Source: SB25 sp029560875
Lineage (GTDB): Bacteria > Bacteroidota > Bacteroidia > Bacteroidales > Tenuifilaceae
Length of the DNA: 64,000 bases
Direction: 5' to 3'
Assembly: GCA_035388225.1 (NCBI GenBank)
Contig: DAOOPM010000005.1
Location: forward strand, 1 to 64,000
The position numbers and the translations under genes were made by a program. Shown piece by piece: positions 7,494 through 15,269 of this stretch (positions are counted from its first letter, which is position 1; every line of letters begins with the position of its first letter). Below the pieces are notes generated by a model, which ran no database searches, was not told where the DNA came from, and was given only the letters and a program-made list of their open reading frames with translations.

Positions 7494-9411
7494 TAATCTG
7501 TTTTTAAATCGTCTCTTCATTCAAACAGAAGAAGGTGCAACTGCTTATGATGAGACCTATCATAAAGGAGTTAATATAATAAGAGGTGATAACAGTAGTG
7601 GAAAATCAACAATAACTCATTTTATATTTTTTGTCTTGGGGGGAGCTTTCAATGATTTTGTGCCTGAAGCAAGAAAATGCTCAGTAGTATTTGCTGAAAT
7701 AGAAATGAATAATGCTGTTTTCACTGTAAAGAGGGAAGTTATCAAAGATGATGAAGGAAATATAAGTACTCAAGCACCATTATATTTCTTCTGGGGTAAT
7801 ATGGATGAAAGTTTTAATCCTCCAATTGACAAAGTATGGCAACGTTTTGGTTATAAGACTTTAGATAGTAGGAAAAGTTTCTCAAATGTATTATTCGAAA
7901 ATCTTGGATTACCAATTGTAAAAGGGGATAGCAATATTACTTTTCATCAGATTATGCGCCTGCTTTACATAGACCAAGATTCGCCAACAAGTTCTTTATT
8001 TTATTATGAACATTTTGACAGCCAATTAACAAGAGAAACTGTTTCTGATTTACTGTTAGGTGTTTATAATGAAGAATTATATGAAAAAAAGAAACGACTA
8101 ATTGAAGCTGAAAAAGAACTTGAAAATTTAAAAAGTGAAATTAAAGCGACCAGCAGTTTTTTTTCTGACCCTTTAACTTTAAATCCCATTCATATACAAA
8201 CAGCAATTGAAAATCGAGAAAAAGAAATTTCAGCAATCCAAGATGAAATAGTTTTAATAAGGAGAAAAGAAAAAGAAGTTTCATATGAATCTGATTCAAA
8301 ATTGACATTTCAAAAGTTATCGGAAGATGCTATTAAACAAAGAAAAATTGTTGCTGACCTTGAAAGTGAGATTGTATATTTAAATAATGAAATCGAGGAT
8401 TCATCTTTCTTTTTAGATACATTAAATAAGAAAATAAAAGCGATAAGAAATTCTATTCAAACTAGAGAATTTTTAGGGCATTTGCCTTTGGAATATTGTC
8501 CTGAGTGTTTGACTAAAATAAAACCTCATGAAAGTAACTCGACTTGTAAACTTTGTAAAGAACCAATAGACGAGTCATTTGGAGTGGTTCAGGCAAGAAG
8601 AATGGAACTAGAAATCGGGTTTCAAATTAAAGAATCACAAGGATTACTGGAATTAAATAAAAGAAGTTTATTAGAATTAGAATCAAAATTTATTGCGGAA
8701 TTAGGAAAGTTAAATGACATACAAAAACAAGTAAATGCTGCTATGTTTGACGTTAAATCATTCAACGAAGAAATAGTCGATAACTTAAATAGTAAAAAGG
8801 GATTTATTGAAGGTGAAATACTTCAATATCGGACAATGCTTGAAAATGCTGAACTATATGATAAGTTAATTCAAAAGAAAAGCCAACTTGATAAAGAAAT
8901 TGGCTATTTAAAAGCATATGTTTTCAACACCGAAAAACGTCAATCTCAACTAAAATCTGCCATAAATAATAAAGTTCGTGAGGAAGGTGTTTATCTTTTA
9001 AATAATGATTTGGATAGACAAGATGAATTTAAAAATGCGAGCGATTTTTATATTGATTATTCAAATAACATTGCTTTTTTATCAAATAAGTTTTCTAAAT
9101 ATTCAGCGAGTTCTAATTTTTATCTAAAAGTTACTGCAAGATTCGCTATTTTTCTTGCATCACTATATATAGACGATATGAGGTTTCCTCGTTTCATATT
9201 TGCAGACAATATGGAGGATAAAGGTATCGAAATGAAAAGAGCTCAGAATTTACAGAAGATACTCATTGATAGAGTAAATCGATATGACCCAAACTCTTAC
9301 CAAATGATTTACACTACCTCATATATAACTGATGAATTAAATAACAGTAAATATGTTGTTGGAGAATTTTATACTAAAGAAAATCCAAGTTTGAAGAATA
9401 TAAAGAAATAA
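7483..9411 (+). CDS. Rad50/SMC-like ABC ATPase of an ABC-3C-like system
   Basis: A 642-residue protein with an N-terminal ATPase half (Walker A GDNSSGKST, residues 35-43), a long coiled coil (about 205-330 and 365-500) and a C-terminal half with a Walker B-like strand RFIFADNMEDKG near residues 569-580. At the coil apex, C339xxC342 and C355xxC358 form a zinc-knuckle or zinc-hook-like element. This is the architecture of the ATPase subunit of ABC-three-component conflict systems and of Rad50-like proteins. It is the last gene of the overlapping operon. A clear LSGG-type signature was not found by eye. Palindromic repeats, not a classical terminator, follow the stop. Confidence 0.8.
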   Translation: MMRNNLFLNRLFIQTEEGATAYDETYHKGVNIIRGDNSSGKSTITHFIFFVLGGAFNDFVPEARKCSVVFAEIEMNNAVFTVKREVIKDDEGNISTQAPLYFFWGNMDESFNPPIDKVWQRFGYKTLDSRKSFSNVLFENLGLPIVKGDSNITFHQIMRLLYIDQDSPTSSLFYYEHFDSQLTRETVSDLLLGVYNEELYEKKKRLIEAEKELENLKSEIKATSSFFSDPLTLNPIHIQTAIENREKEISAIQDEIVLIRRKEKEVSYESDSKLTFQKLSEDAIKQRKIVADLESEIVYLNNEIEDSSFFLDTLNKKIKAIRNSIQTREFLGHLPLEYCPECLTKIKPHESNSTCKLCKEPIDESFGVVQARRMELEIGFQIKESQGLLELNKRSLLELESKFIAELGKLNDIQKQVNAAMFDVKSFNEEIVDNLNSKKGFIEGEILQYRTMLENAELYDKLIQKKSQLDKEIGYLKAYVFNTEKRQSQLKSAINNKVREEGVYLLNNDLDRQDEFKNASDFYIDYSNNIAFLSNKFSKYSASSNFYLKVTARFAIFLASLYIDDMRFPRFIFADNMEDKGIEMKRAQNLQKILIDRVNRYDPNSYQMIYTTSYITDELNNSKYVVGEFYTKENPSLKNIKK

Positions 9412-9436
9412 GAGACTACATACAATAAGTCCTTGC

Positions 9437-9530
9437 TCGGCGAAGTCTGCGACTTCGTCGTACCTAAATAGCGGTCTCCTGACCGCACAAATTACCATAT
9501 AAGGCGTAGTTATCAACCTACGCTTTATAA
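9437..9530. repeat. Three adjacent hairpins after the ABC-3C-like operon
   Basis: CGAAGTC-TGC-GACTTCG (9441-9457), GCGGTC-TCCT-GACCGC (9471-9486) and GCGTAG/CTACGC (9504-9523). Such mixed REP-like hairpins fill several gaps of this window. No T tract follows the first two; the third ends in TTTAT and might terminate. Confidence 0.7.
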
Positions 9531-9552
9531 TTTGTACATAAAATAGCACCAA

Positions 9553-9587
9553 ATTAATTCAGAATTACTACTTTTAAAATAAACTAC
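9553..9587 (+). promoter_or_regulatory. Duplicated upstream region, copy 1 (GldN-like gene)
   Basis: A 35-bp stretch containing CAGAATTACTACTTTTAAAA is identical to 15202-15236. Both lie 30-45 nt before a secreted-protein gene (GldN-like, GldK-like) and probably include the promoter. The shared sequence suggests co-regulation or a common origin. Confidence 0.6.
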
Positions 9588-9630
9588 GGCAAACGTAGTT
9601 ATTAGATATTGAACAACTAAAATTGACCAT

Positions 9631-10782
9631 ATGCGGATAACAAAAATACTTTTGGTGCTTATTGCATTGTGCATAGGCAGTAATTTGCACGCCCAAACAC
9701 CCGCTTTCCGGAACGATAACCTCCTGCTACCCGACAAGCTAATACTCTCCAACCATATTGGTTTTGATACCCTTTACGCATACACTACCGATAGCCTAGC
9801 AACCGATAGGCTGTCAAAGCCATTCTTTGAGATTCAGAAGTATGCCGATTTTACCAAATTCCTAGCCGAAAAAGCGTTGGATGGTACCGTCAAGGCTTAC
9901 GATGCCAGTCAGTACAGCAATCAATTACCCTACTCGGCGCTTAACCCCGATAGGCAGCTGCAGCTAACCGAAATTCAAAAGAATTTAGGACTTGATACTT
10001 TTAAGGTTTATGACTCTTCGGTGGACGATGGTTACCGACTGGTTGAAAAGGTTGTTGATTTTGGCGAGCTAAACTCCATTAACTTTATTGAGGACTGGAC
10101 TCTTACCGAGAATCCTTTAAGCCTTAAGAAAAACGTTTACGTTATTGAGCCAATTCGCAGGTACTCTGGCAGCTGGTCCGATGATATGCTCGATTACCGA
10201 TTCTACCGTGCATTCCGTTTTTACAATAATCAGAATAAAAAGGGCAGTAACCAAAGCCTAAAGCTTATTGCGCGGGTAAAGTACGAGCACTTCTTTAATA
10301 TCGACCGTAGTTTCCAGAGCAAGAACTTTCAGCAGCTTGTGCAGGGCTACCTACAGCACTCGGAAACCGATTACGAGCTAAACATGGGCAGCTATAATGT
10401 GAATGCTCCTTTCTTTAACAGCTTTAATCAGCGTGTATTTATCCAAACCATTCTTAACAGCGCTTTTTCGGGGAAAGTTAAGGCAACTGACTTCGGCAGC
10501 AATAGGGTACTAACCCCCGACGAGGTGCGCGGCAAGGTGTTTGAACCATTCATTGTTAAAGTTGAGAATTTTGACACAGGACTTGACGAGGATAGAACAG
10601 TTATAAACGATTACACCTCCGAGATTATATCCGTAATATTTACCGAGGAATGGTATTTTGATGAGGTATTGCTACAGTTCCAGAAAAAGGTGGTTGGCAT
10701 TTCGCCCGTGCGCTATTACATTGACCAGAACAATGAGCAAACCATCGTAAAACGAAAAGTTTTATTCACTGTAGAGCTGTAG
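9631..10782 (+). CDS. GldN/PorN-like exported protein with internal duplication
   Basis: A 383-residue protein with a signal peptide (cleavage after SNLHAQ). GldN is a periplasmic type IX secretion/gliding subunit that forms a ring with GldK. The C-terminal part, FTEEWYFDEVLLQFQKKVVG followed by ISPVRYY, resembles the GldN core. A diverged copy seems present in the first half: GTVKAYDASQ... IEDWTLTENP...VYVIEPIRRY (residues 83-190) parallels GKVKATDFGS...TEEWYFDE...VGISPVRYY (285-372). The length exceeds a typical GldN of about 290-330 residues. It is not in a gldKLMN cluster, so it is likely a paralogue rather than the core subunit. Confidence 0.6.
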   Translation: MRITKILLVLIALCIGSNLHAQTPAFRNDNLLLPDKLILSNHIGFDTLYAYTTDSLATDRLSKPFFEIQKYADFTKFLAEKALDGTVKAYDASQYSNQLPYSALNPDRQLQLTEIQKNLGLDTFKVYDSSVDDGYRLVEKVVDFGELNSINFIEDWTLTENPLSLKKNVYVIEPIRRYSGSWSDDMLDYRFYRAFRFYNNQNKKGSNQSLKLIARVKYEHFFNIDRSFQSKNFQQLVQGYLQHSETDYELNMGSYNVNAPFFNSFNQRVFIQTILNSAFSGKVKATDFGSNRVLTPDEVRGKVFEPFIVKVENFDTGLDEDRTVINDYTSEIISVIFTEEWYFDEVLLQFQKKVVGISPVRYYIDQNNEQTIVKRKVLFTVEL

Positions 10783-10817
10783 TGTATTTATTTAAAAATG
10801 TTTTAATAGGATTGAGT

Positions 10818-11567
10818 ATGAATTTTTTAAAAAATCTGTTTACTGGCAGAGATGTAAATGCAAAGGAAGTAAGTATTGATGTTTCGGAGTTTAAGCAGCT
10901 ATCAAAATCGGGATTTAGCACTTTTACCGATTTGCTTGAGCAGAATGGTGCTTTATCGTTCGAGAAACAACTTATCCTTAGCGATATTGTTGGGGCTAAT
11001 CCATGGCAGTTCGATATGGATAAAGGCCAAGTTTCTTTTGGAGCTAACCTTGTGTTTCCTGTTCAAATAATTGGGTCAATTTCATTTGGCGATAACTCCT
11101 GGATGTGGGGGTGGGCCAATACGCAAAGCGGAATACCCGAGCACCTTTTGGTTCAGTCCAATGCCCTCAAGCAAATTGGCGAACAATACGGTATTGAAGA
11201 GTTTAAGAATCCACATTTCTTAGTTGACGGTAGATTCGACCATCGGGTGGGCTTAATTGCTAGCGGATTGTTTAAGTCTAAATGTTACTACTCTGCCAAC
11301 TATGGCAAGGGAAGCCTTGTTTTTACAATTGATACCGATAAAATCCCAGAGCCTAGTGCCGATTTAATTAAGGTTTTTGTAACGTTTAATGAGTTTATAG
11401 CCCAAATAGAAATATCCCATAAAGAGGCGTTTAAGAATTATTTGATTGATAAGGGCTTTCTGATTAAGATTGATGGTAAAACCATAAGTGGCCTAAAGGA
11501 TAATGCTGTTATTAGAGCCGAGTTTGATGGTTTGGGCCGTTTAATCAATCTTAAAAACATATGCTAG
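10818..11567 (+). CDS. DUF6882-like protein
   Basis: A 249-residue soluble protein. The core SISFGDNSWMWGWANTQSG with aromatic repeats is characteristic of the DUF6882 type, of unknown function. A GTG at 10782 overlaps the previous stop, but ATG 10818 has TAGGA seven bases upstream and starts the conserved part (MNFLKNLF), so it is preferred. The 35-nt gap to the GldN-like gene suggests one operon. The hairpin repeat at 11599 follows 32 nt after the stop. No catalytic motif is seen. Confidence 0.6.
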   Translation: MNFLKNLFTGRDVNAKEVSIDVSEFKQLSKSGFSTFTDLLEQNGALSFEKQLILSDIVGANPWQFDMDKGQVSFGANLVFPVQIIGSISFGDNSWMWGWANTQSGIPEHLLVQSNALKQIGEQYGIEEFKNPHFLVDGRFDHRVGLIASGLFKSKCYYSANYGKGSLVFTIDTDKIPEPSADLIKVFVTFNEFIAQIEISHKEAFKNYLIDKGFLIKIDGKTISGLKDNAVIRAEFDGLGRLINLKNIC

Positions 11568-11598
11568 TTTACTTTTAGGTAATCAATAACCTGTACCT

Positions 11599-11632
11599 GT
11601 TCGAACGCGTCTAAATGACGCGTTTGTTGTTT
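11599..11632 (+). repeat. GCGCGTC hairpin repeat, copy 1
   Basis: AACGCGTC (11604-11611), loop TAAAT, GACGCGTT (11617-11624), then TGTTGTTTAT. First of six related hairpins placed just after plus-strand genes. It probably acts as a terminator. Confidence 0.75.
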
Positions 11633-11694
11633 ATGGTATTTAAAATCAAAAACTTATCCGCTTAGAACCCACTGCTGGTAAGCATTTATAAATT

Positions 11695-11756
11695 ACTCGT
11701 CAAAAATCTTCAAAAATAGGGTAACAAATTGATTGCCAATCTTATTAAGCAATAAA
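11695..11756 (+). repeat. Island-boundary repeat, copy 2
   Basis: Ungapped partner of 4383-4444: shared ACTCGTCA start, about 50 of 62 identities, and a perfect 20-mer at 11737-11756. It lies 146 bp before the lipoprotein-metacaspase island. The remainder of the 11568-11902 gap holds hairpin copy 1 and AT-rich DNA that presumably carries the promoter. No gene is seen there. Confidence 0.75.
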
Positions 11757-11902
11757 TGGCAATAGAATTAATTATTGGATTAGAAATTTTGTGTTGGGAT
11801 AATTTCGCTTTGATAAAGTTTATTTCTTTTATGTAAATGATTACAAATGCTTTATTAGATTTATAAGTAGGCATTATTTATAATAACCAAAACTTTAAAA
11901 AT

Positions 11903-13228
11903 ATGAAAATTGCAATCATTATTATTTCAGTTTTTGCTAGTATAGTATTTATACTGGTAATATCTGGCTGTTCAGTTGTAAAAACAACAGCGATAGTTAA
12001 AGCCAACTCAACGGCTAACATTTATTATTATCTACCTAAAGGATTAATAGATATAACTAGTACGGTTAAAGTATTTATTTATAGTGATAAGAAAACGGAA
12101 CATCTTAAAAAGATTGAATTAATCTCTCAAAGTTTTGATTATACTAAAGAAATTGTTCCGGACAATAGTCAAGTACTTAAATTGAACTACACTAATAATC
12201 CTTTTTCTAAAGATAATGTAGATATTAAGATAAACGATAAAGGACTTTTGACAAATGTTGATATTACTACAGAAGACAGGTTGCCAAATATTATAGAAAC
12301 ACTTACATCAGCACCATCTGCGATATTAAGTGTTGGGGGAACTTCTAAAGGTGAAGAAGATTTAAAGGTAGAAATTGAGGAGTTTACTAAAAAGTTTGTA
12401 TTGAACCCATCCGAATTTCCTAAAGAGCAAATTTGGGTTATCGCAAAGCACGATAAATATGGAAATTTATTTGATCTGGACGTGAGTTTTACTATACAAT
12501 TAGTAGCACCAACAAAAATTGGGGAATCATCTAAAATATCAACAGATCAGAAAATAAATGGTATCGTAACTAGACCTTTGTCCCTTTATAAATTTTCTAT
12601 TACGCCCAAGGCGGAAATGCTTACAGATTATCAAATTGAGTTTTATGAGTATCTACCTAATAACGAATTAAATATTACAGTACCATTAAGTAGAGCATTG
12701 TTCTCAAAAAAAACAAACAATTTGGTATTATCTGATGGTTTAATAAAAGAAAATAAAATTGATAAACCATCTGAAGTCGAGGGTTTTATCTCAATTCCAA
12801 TAAATGTAGCTAAGGCCATTGTTTCTGTTCCTGGTCAATTATTTCAATTTCGTATAGATAATACCAAAAAGAAAACAGAACTAGAAAAAGAGATTCTGAA
12901 TCTTGAGAAAGCCATTAGTGATAATGAAAGAAATGAATTACTAAGTGCTTTAGAGACTCAAAAGCAACAGTTAGAAGCAGATAAAAAACTTTTAACACTT
13001 CAAACGGAACTCGAATCTTTAAAGAATGAGATTTCTTTAATGCCACAAGTTTCTGAATTAGAGAATCAAAAAAAACTGCTTGGCCTTGAGAAAGAGGTAA
13101 GCACTTTAACTAATGAAACTCAAACTTTGAAGGAAACATTGGTACTTCAAAATGAAAAGACAATTCTCCAATTACAGAAGGAAATTGAAGCACTTAAAAA
13201 TGAAATAGAAAATCTTAAAAATGAGTAA
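11903..13228 (+). CDS. Lipoprotein with long C-terminal coiled coil
   Basis: A 441-residue protein with a hydrophobic leader ending in lipobox ISGC (Cys23), so it should be anchored in the periplasmic face of an envelope membrane. Residues 30-310 are beta-rich with no family I recognise. Residues 325-441 are an almost uninterrupted coiled coil of ELEKEILNLEKAI-type heptads ending at LKNEIENLKNE. The gene is AT-rich like the metacaspase 3 nt downstream, and both form one transcription unit. Coiled coils of this type often oligomerise or bind partners. Whether it senses, anchors or inhibits the protease is unknown. Confidence 0.75.
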   Translation: MKIAIIIISVFASIVFILVISGCSVVKTTAIVKANSTANIYYYLPKGLIDITSTVKVFIYSDKKTEHLKKIELISQSFDYTKEIVPDNSQVLKLNYTNNPFSKDNVDIKINDKGLLTNVDITTEDRLPNIIETLTSAPSAILSVGGTSKGEEDLKVEIEEFTKKFVLNPSEFPKEQIWVIAKHDKYGNLFDLDVSFTIQLVAPTKIGESSKISTDQKINGIVTRPLSLYKFSITPKAEMLTDYQIEFYEYLPNNELNITVPLSRALFSKKTNNLVLSDGLIKENKIDKPSEVEGFISIPINVAKAIVSVPGQLFQFRIDNTKKKTELEKEILNLEKAISDNERNELLSALETQKQQLEADKKLLTLQTELESLKNEISLMPQVSELENQKKLLGLEKEVSTLTNETQTLKETLVLQNEKTILQLQKEIEALKNEIENLKNE

Positions 13229-13231
13229 ATT

Positions 13232-14053
13232 ATGAGTAATATTTATGGAGTACATTTTGGACTTAATGAAATAGGTTTTTCCTCTTCAAAACCAATTGCT
13301 ATATTAAGGCATGCTGAGAATGATGCTCGGGCATATCATGAGATAGTATGCCAACAAGAAGGTAAATCTAAACTATTTCTTTCTAAAGAAGCTACAGTTG
13401 AAAATTTTCTTAAAGAATTAATAGATTTATCAAAAATATGTTCACAAAATGATTTAATTGTTGTCACTTTTTCTGGTCATGGGACAAGAGTTAAAGATAT
13501 TAACGATGACGAGCAGGATGGATATGATGAAGTATTGGTATTTTATGACAAGTTACTAATAGATGACTTAGTTAAAGTGCAGTTCTCAAGATTTAGAGAA
13601 GGTGTAAATATTTTTTTTATTACGGACTGTTGTCATAGCGGAACAATATCAAAGTTATTAAATTTAGACAAAGGAATTTTAACTAATTTTATAGAAAGAG
13701 GATTTAGTGAAGATATTGGACAAGAAATCTTTGATTCAAATTTGGAATATCAAATTATTAAAAAAAGTATTAACGAAAATGCATTAGATTTAAAACCTTC
13801 AATTATACATTTTGCTGCTTGTCAAGATGATGAAACAGCTTCTGATGGCAGTGTAATTATGAAGCATGGTCTATTGACCTATAAGCTTCTAAAGTCATGG
13901 AATGATGGTTTGTTTGAAGGAAATTACAATGATTTTTTTAATAAAATCAAGAATCAAATGGGAGGGAATCAGAATCCCAAAATAAGTTTTGAAGGTCAGA
14001 TAAGTAATATTTTTGTTGATAGTAAACCATTTACAAAAATTCAGAATCCCTAG
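13232..14053 (+). CDS. Metacaspase-type protease (peptidase C14 family)
   Basis: A 273-residue single-domain caspase-fold protein without signal peptide. The catalytic His is H83 in SGHG and the nucleophile C134 in DCCHSG. NDDEQDGYDE (91-100) is the acidic loop typical of metacaspases, which usually cleave after Arg or Lys and need calcium. The first strands (YGVHFGLNE, AILRHAENDARAYHEI) and the C-terminal HFAACQDDETASDG complete the fold. It follows the coiled-coil lipoprotein with a 3-nt gap. Family members act in programmed cell death and phage defence, but others are housekeeping. A hairpin (14043-14059) spans the stop codon. Confidence 0.85.
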   Translation: MSNIYGVHFGLNEIGFSSSKPIAILRHAENDARAYHEIVCQQEGKSKLFLSKEATVENFLKELIDLSKICSQNDLIVVTFSGHGTRVKDINDDEQDGYDEVLVFYDKLLIDDLVKVQFSRFREGVNIFFITDCCHSGTISKLLNLDKGILTNFIERGFSEDIGQEIFDSNLEYQIIKKSINENALDLKPSIIHFAACQDDETASDGSVIMKHGLLTYKLLKSWNDGLFEGNYNDFFNKIKNQMGGNQNPKISFEGQISNIFVDSKPFTKIQNP

Positions 14054-14174
14054 GATTCTTGCTAACGTGGATTTGTAATTCGTGCGGTTTATTCTTATTA
14101 ACATACAAAATTCTCTTGTTCGAGCGCGTCTAACGGACGCGTTCGTTCTTTATAACACTCACTTTTTAACGCTG
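14043..14174. repeat. Hairpins and repeats behind the metacaspase gene
   Basis: AGAATCC-CTA-GGATTCT (14043-14059) spans the stop codon. A GTGGATTTGTAATTCGTGCGG element (14067-14087) is a decayed version of the palindrome at 17170. Hairpin repeat copy 2 lies at 14118-14150 with a 10-bp stem around loop TAACG and then TTCTTTAT. ACTTTTTAACGCTG (14161-14174) is an exact copy of 5945-5958. The rest of the 14054-14383 gap holds the duplicated upstream region of the SIMPL gene (14330 onwards) and no supported gene. The frame 14082-14303 merely translates repeats. Confidence 0.7.
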
Positions 14175-14383
14175 ACATATCTAACAAACTATGCTAGGTA
14201 TTTTACCTTTCAACTTACCTATCGGAAGGCAGGCGTCCTATGTGTGGCGGACTTGGATGTGTGGAGTGAAATTTCCAACAAAAAAGGTATTTCAATAATT
14301 TAGTACTAATTAAGCATTTGCATTAGCAATTGTTGAAATATTATATGTAAAATTGAACTTATAACATTGTAAATATTAAAAAT

Positions 14384-15088
14384 ATGAAAAACCTAATTAT
14401 TGCATTTGTTCTAATGTTTTCGGGAATTTTTGCGTTTGGACAAAAGAATTTTATCGACACCAACTTTATTGAGGTAACAGGTAAAGCCGAAATGGAAATT
14501 ACGCCCGATATGATTTACCTAAAGGTTTTGCTGAACGAGAAGGATTCTAAAAACAAGATTTCTCTATCGGATTTGGAAGCAAAAATGGTTGCAAAGCTAA
14601 AGGAAATAGGTGTAGATATTGCAAAAAATCTGATAGTTAAGGATTTGTCGAGCAACTACAAGTTCTACGTAATTTCGAAAACAGAGATACTTTTAACCAA
14701 GGAGTACCAAATTCTGGTTAACGATGCAAAAACTGCAAGCAAAGTTCTAATTGGCTTGGAGGAGATTGGTATTTCAAATGTATCCATCGATAGGGTAGAC
14801 CATAGTAAAATGGAAGATTTCCGACGAGAGGTTAAGGTAAATGCAATAAAAGCAGCAAAGGAAAAGGCGGAATCGTTAACCAGTGCCATTGGTCAAACAA
14901 TTGGTAAGGCAATTTTTATTCAGGAGATTGAACCTAGAGGCGGATATGCTCCTGGTGCTTCAAACACCATAATGATTAGGGGTATGTCGAGTATGGCCAC
15001 TTCAAACGCTAACTCACCTGTTCTGGATGTGGACTTTGAGAAGATTAAGATAGAGTACTCTATACTTTGTAAGTTTGAGTTAAAGTAA
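14384..15088 (+). CDS. SIMPL (DUF541) domain protein, copy 1
   Basis: A 234-residue exported protein (signal peptide ending FAFGQ) made of one SIMPL/DUF541 domain. This is a periplasmic or envelope family of unclear role that includes oxidative-stress-linked YggE. ALTHOUGH the function is uncertain, hallmarks are present: FIEVTGKAEMEITPDMIYLK near the start, the central KEYQILVNDAKTASKVLIGL, and KVNAIKAAKEKAESLTSAIG before the end. A paralogue at 19772 is about 91% identical by eye (roughly 22 differences), and the 54 bp upstream are also conserved. The two copies flank a 4.6-kb segment. Hairpin repeat copy 3 follows the stop. Confidence 0.85.
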   Translation: MKNLIIAFVLMFSGIFAFGQKNFIDTNFIEVTGKAEMEITPDMIYLKVLLNEKDSKNKISLSDLEAKMVAKLKEIGVDIAKNLIVKDLSSNYKFYVISKTEILLTKEYQILVNDAKTASKVLIGLEEIGISNVSIDRVDHSKMEDFRREVKVNAIKAAKEKAESLTSAIGQTIGKAIFIQEIEPRGGYAPGASNTIMIRGMSSMATSNANSPVLDVDFEKIKIEYSILCKFELK

Positions 15089-15116
15089 ATTCTTTGTTCG
15101 GCGAAGCCTGCCGTTT

Positions 15117-15150
15117 GTTTGAGCGCGTCTAACGGACGCGTTCTTTTTTT
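15117..15150 (+). repeat. GCGCGTC hairpin repeat, copy 3
   Basis: GAGCGCGTC, loop TAACG, GACGCGTTC, followed directly by a run of seven T. This copy is the one most like a classical terminator. Confidence 0.82.
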
Positions 15151-15201
15151 ATGGCATTTGCTTGTGTGGATTTTATAATTCGTACCATAAAACAGTGTTA
15201 T

Positions 15202-15236
15202 ATTAATTCAGAATTACTACTTTTAAAATAAACTAC
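15202..15236 (+). promoter_or_regulatory. Duplicated upstream region, copy 2 (GldK-like gene)
   Basis: Identical over 35 bp to 9553-9587. It ends 33 nt before the ATG of the GldK-like gene. The flanks are also partly similar (GTACATAAAATAGC versus GTACCATAAAACAG), so the conserved block is part of a longer decayed repeat. Confidence 0.6.
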
Positions 15237-15269
15237 AAAAAAGTACGTTTTTACCAGAAAACTAAAATT

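Noticed and set aside
4617..9411. Prophage or transposon
   Set aside because: No integrase, transposase, terminase, capsid or tail genes, and no terminal inverted repeats were found. The island is better described as an accessory module with repeated flanks.
14082..14303. 73-residue plus-strand frame after the metacaspase gene
   Set aside because: It crosses hairpin repeat copy 2 (LVRARLTDAFV is its translation) and the shared 14-bp motif. No family resemblance.
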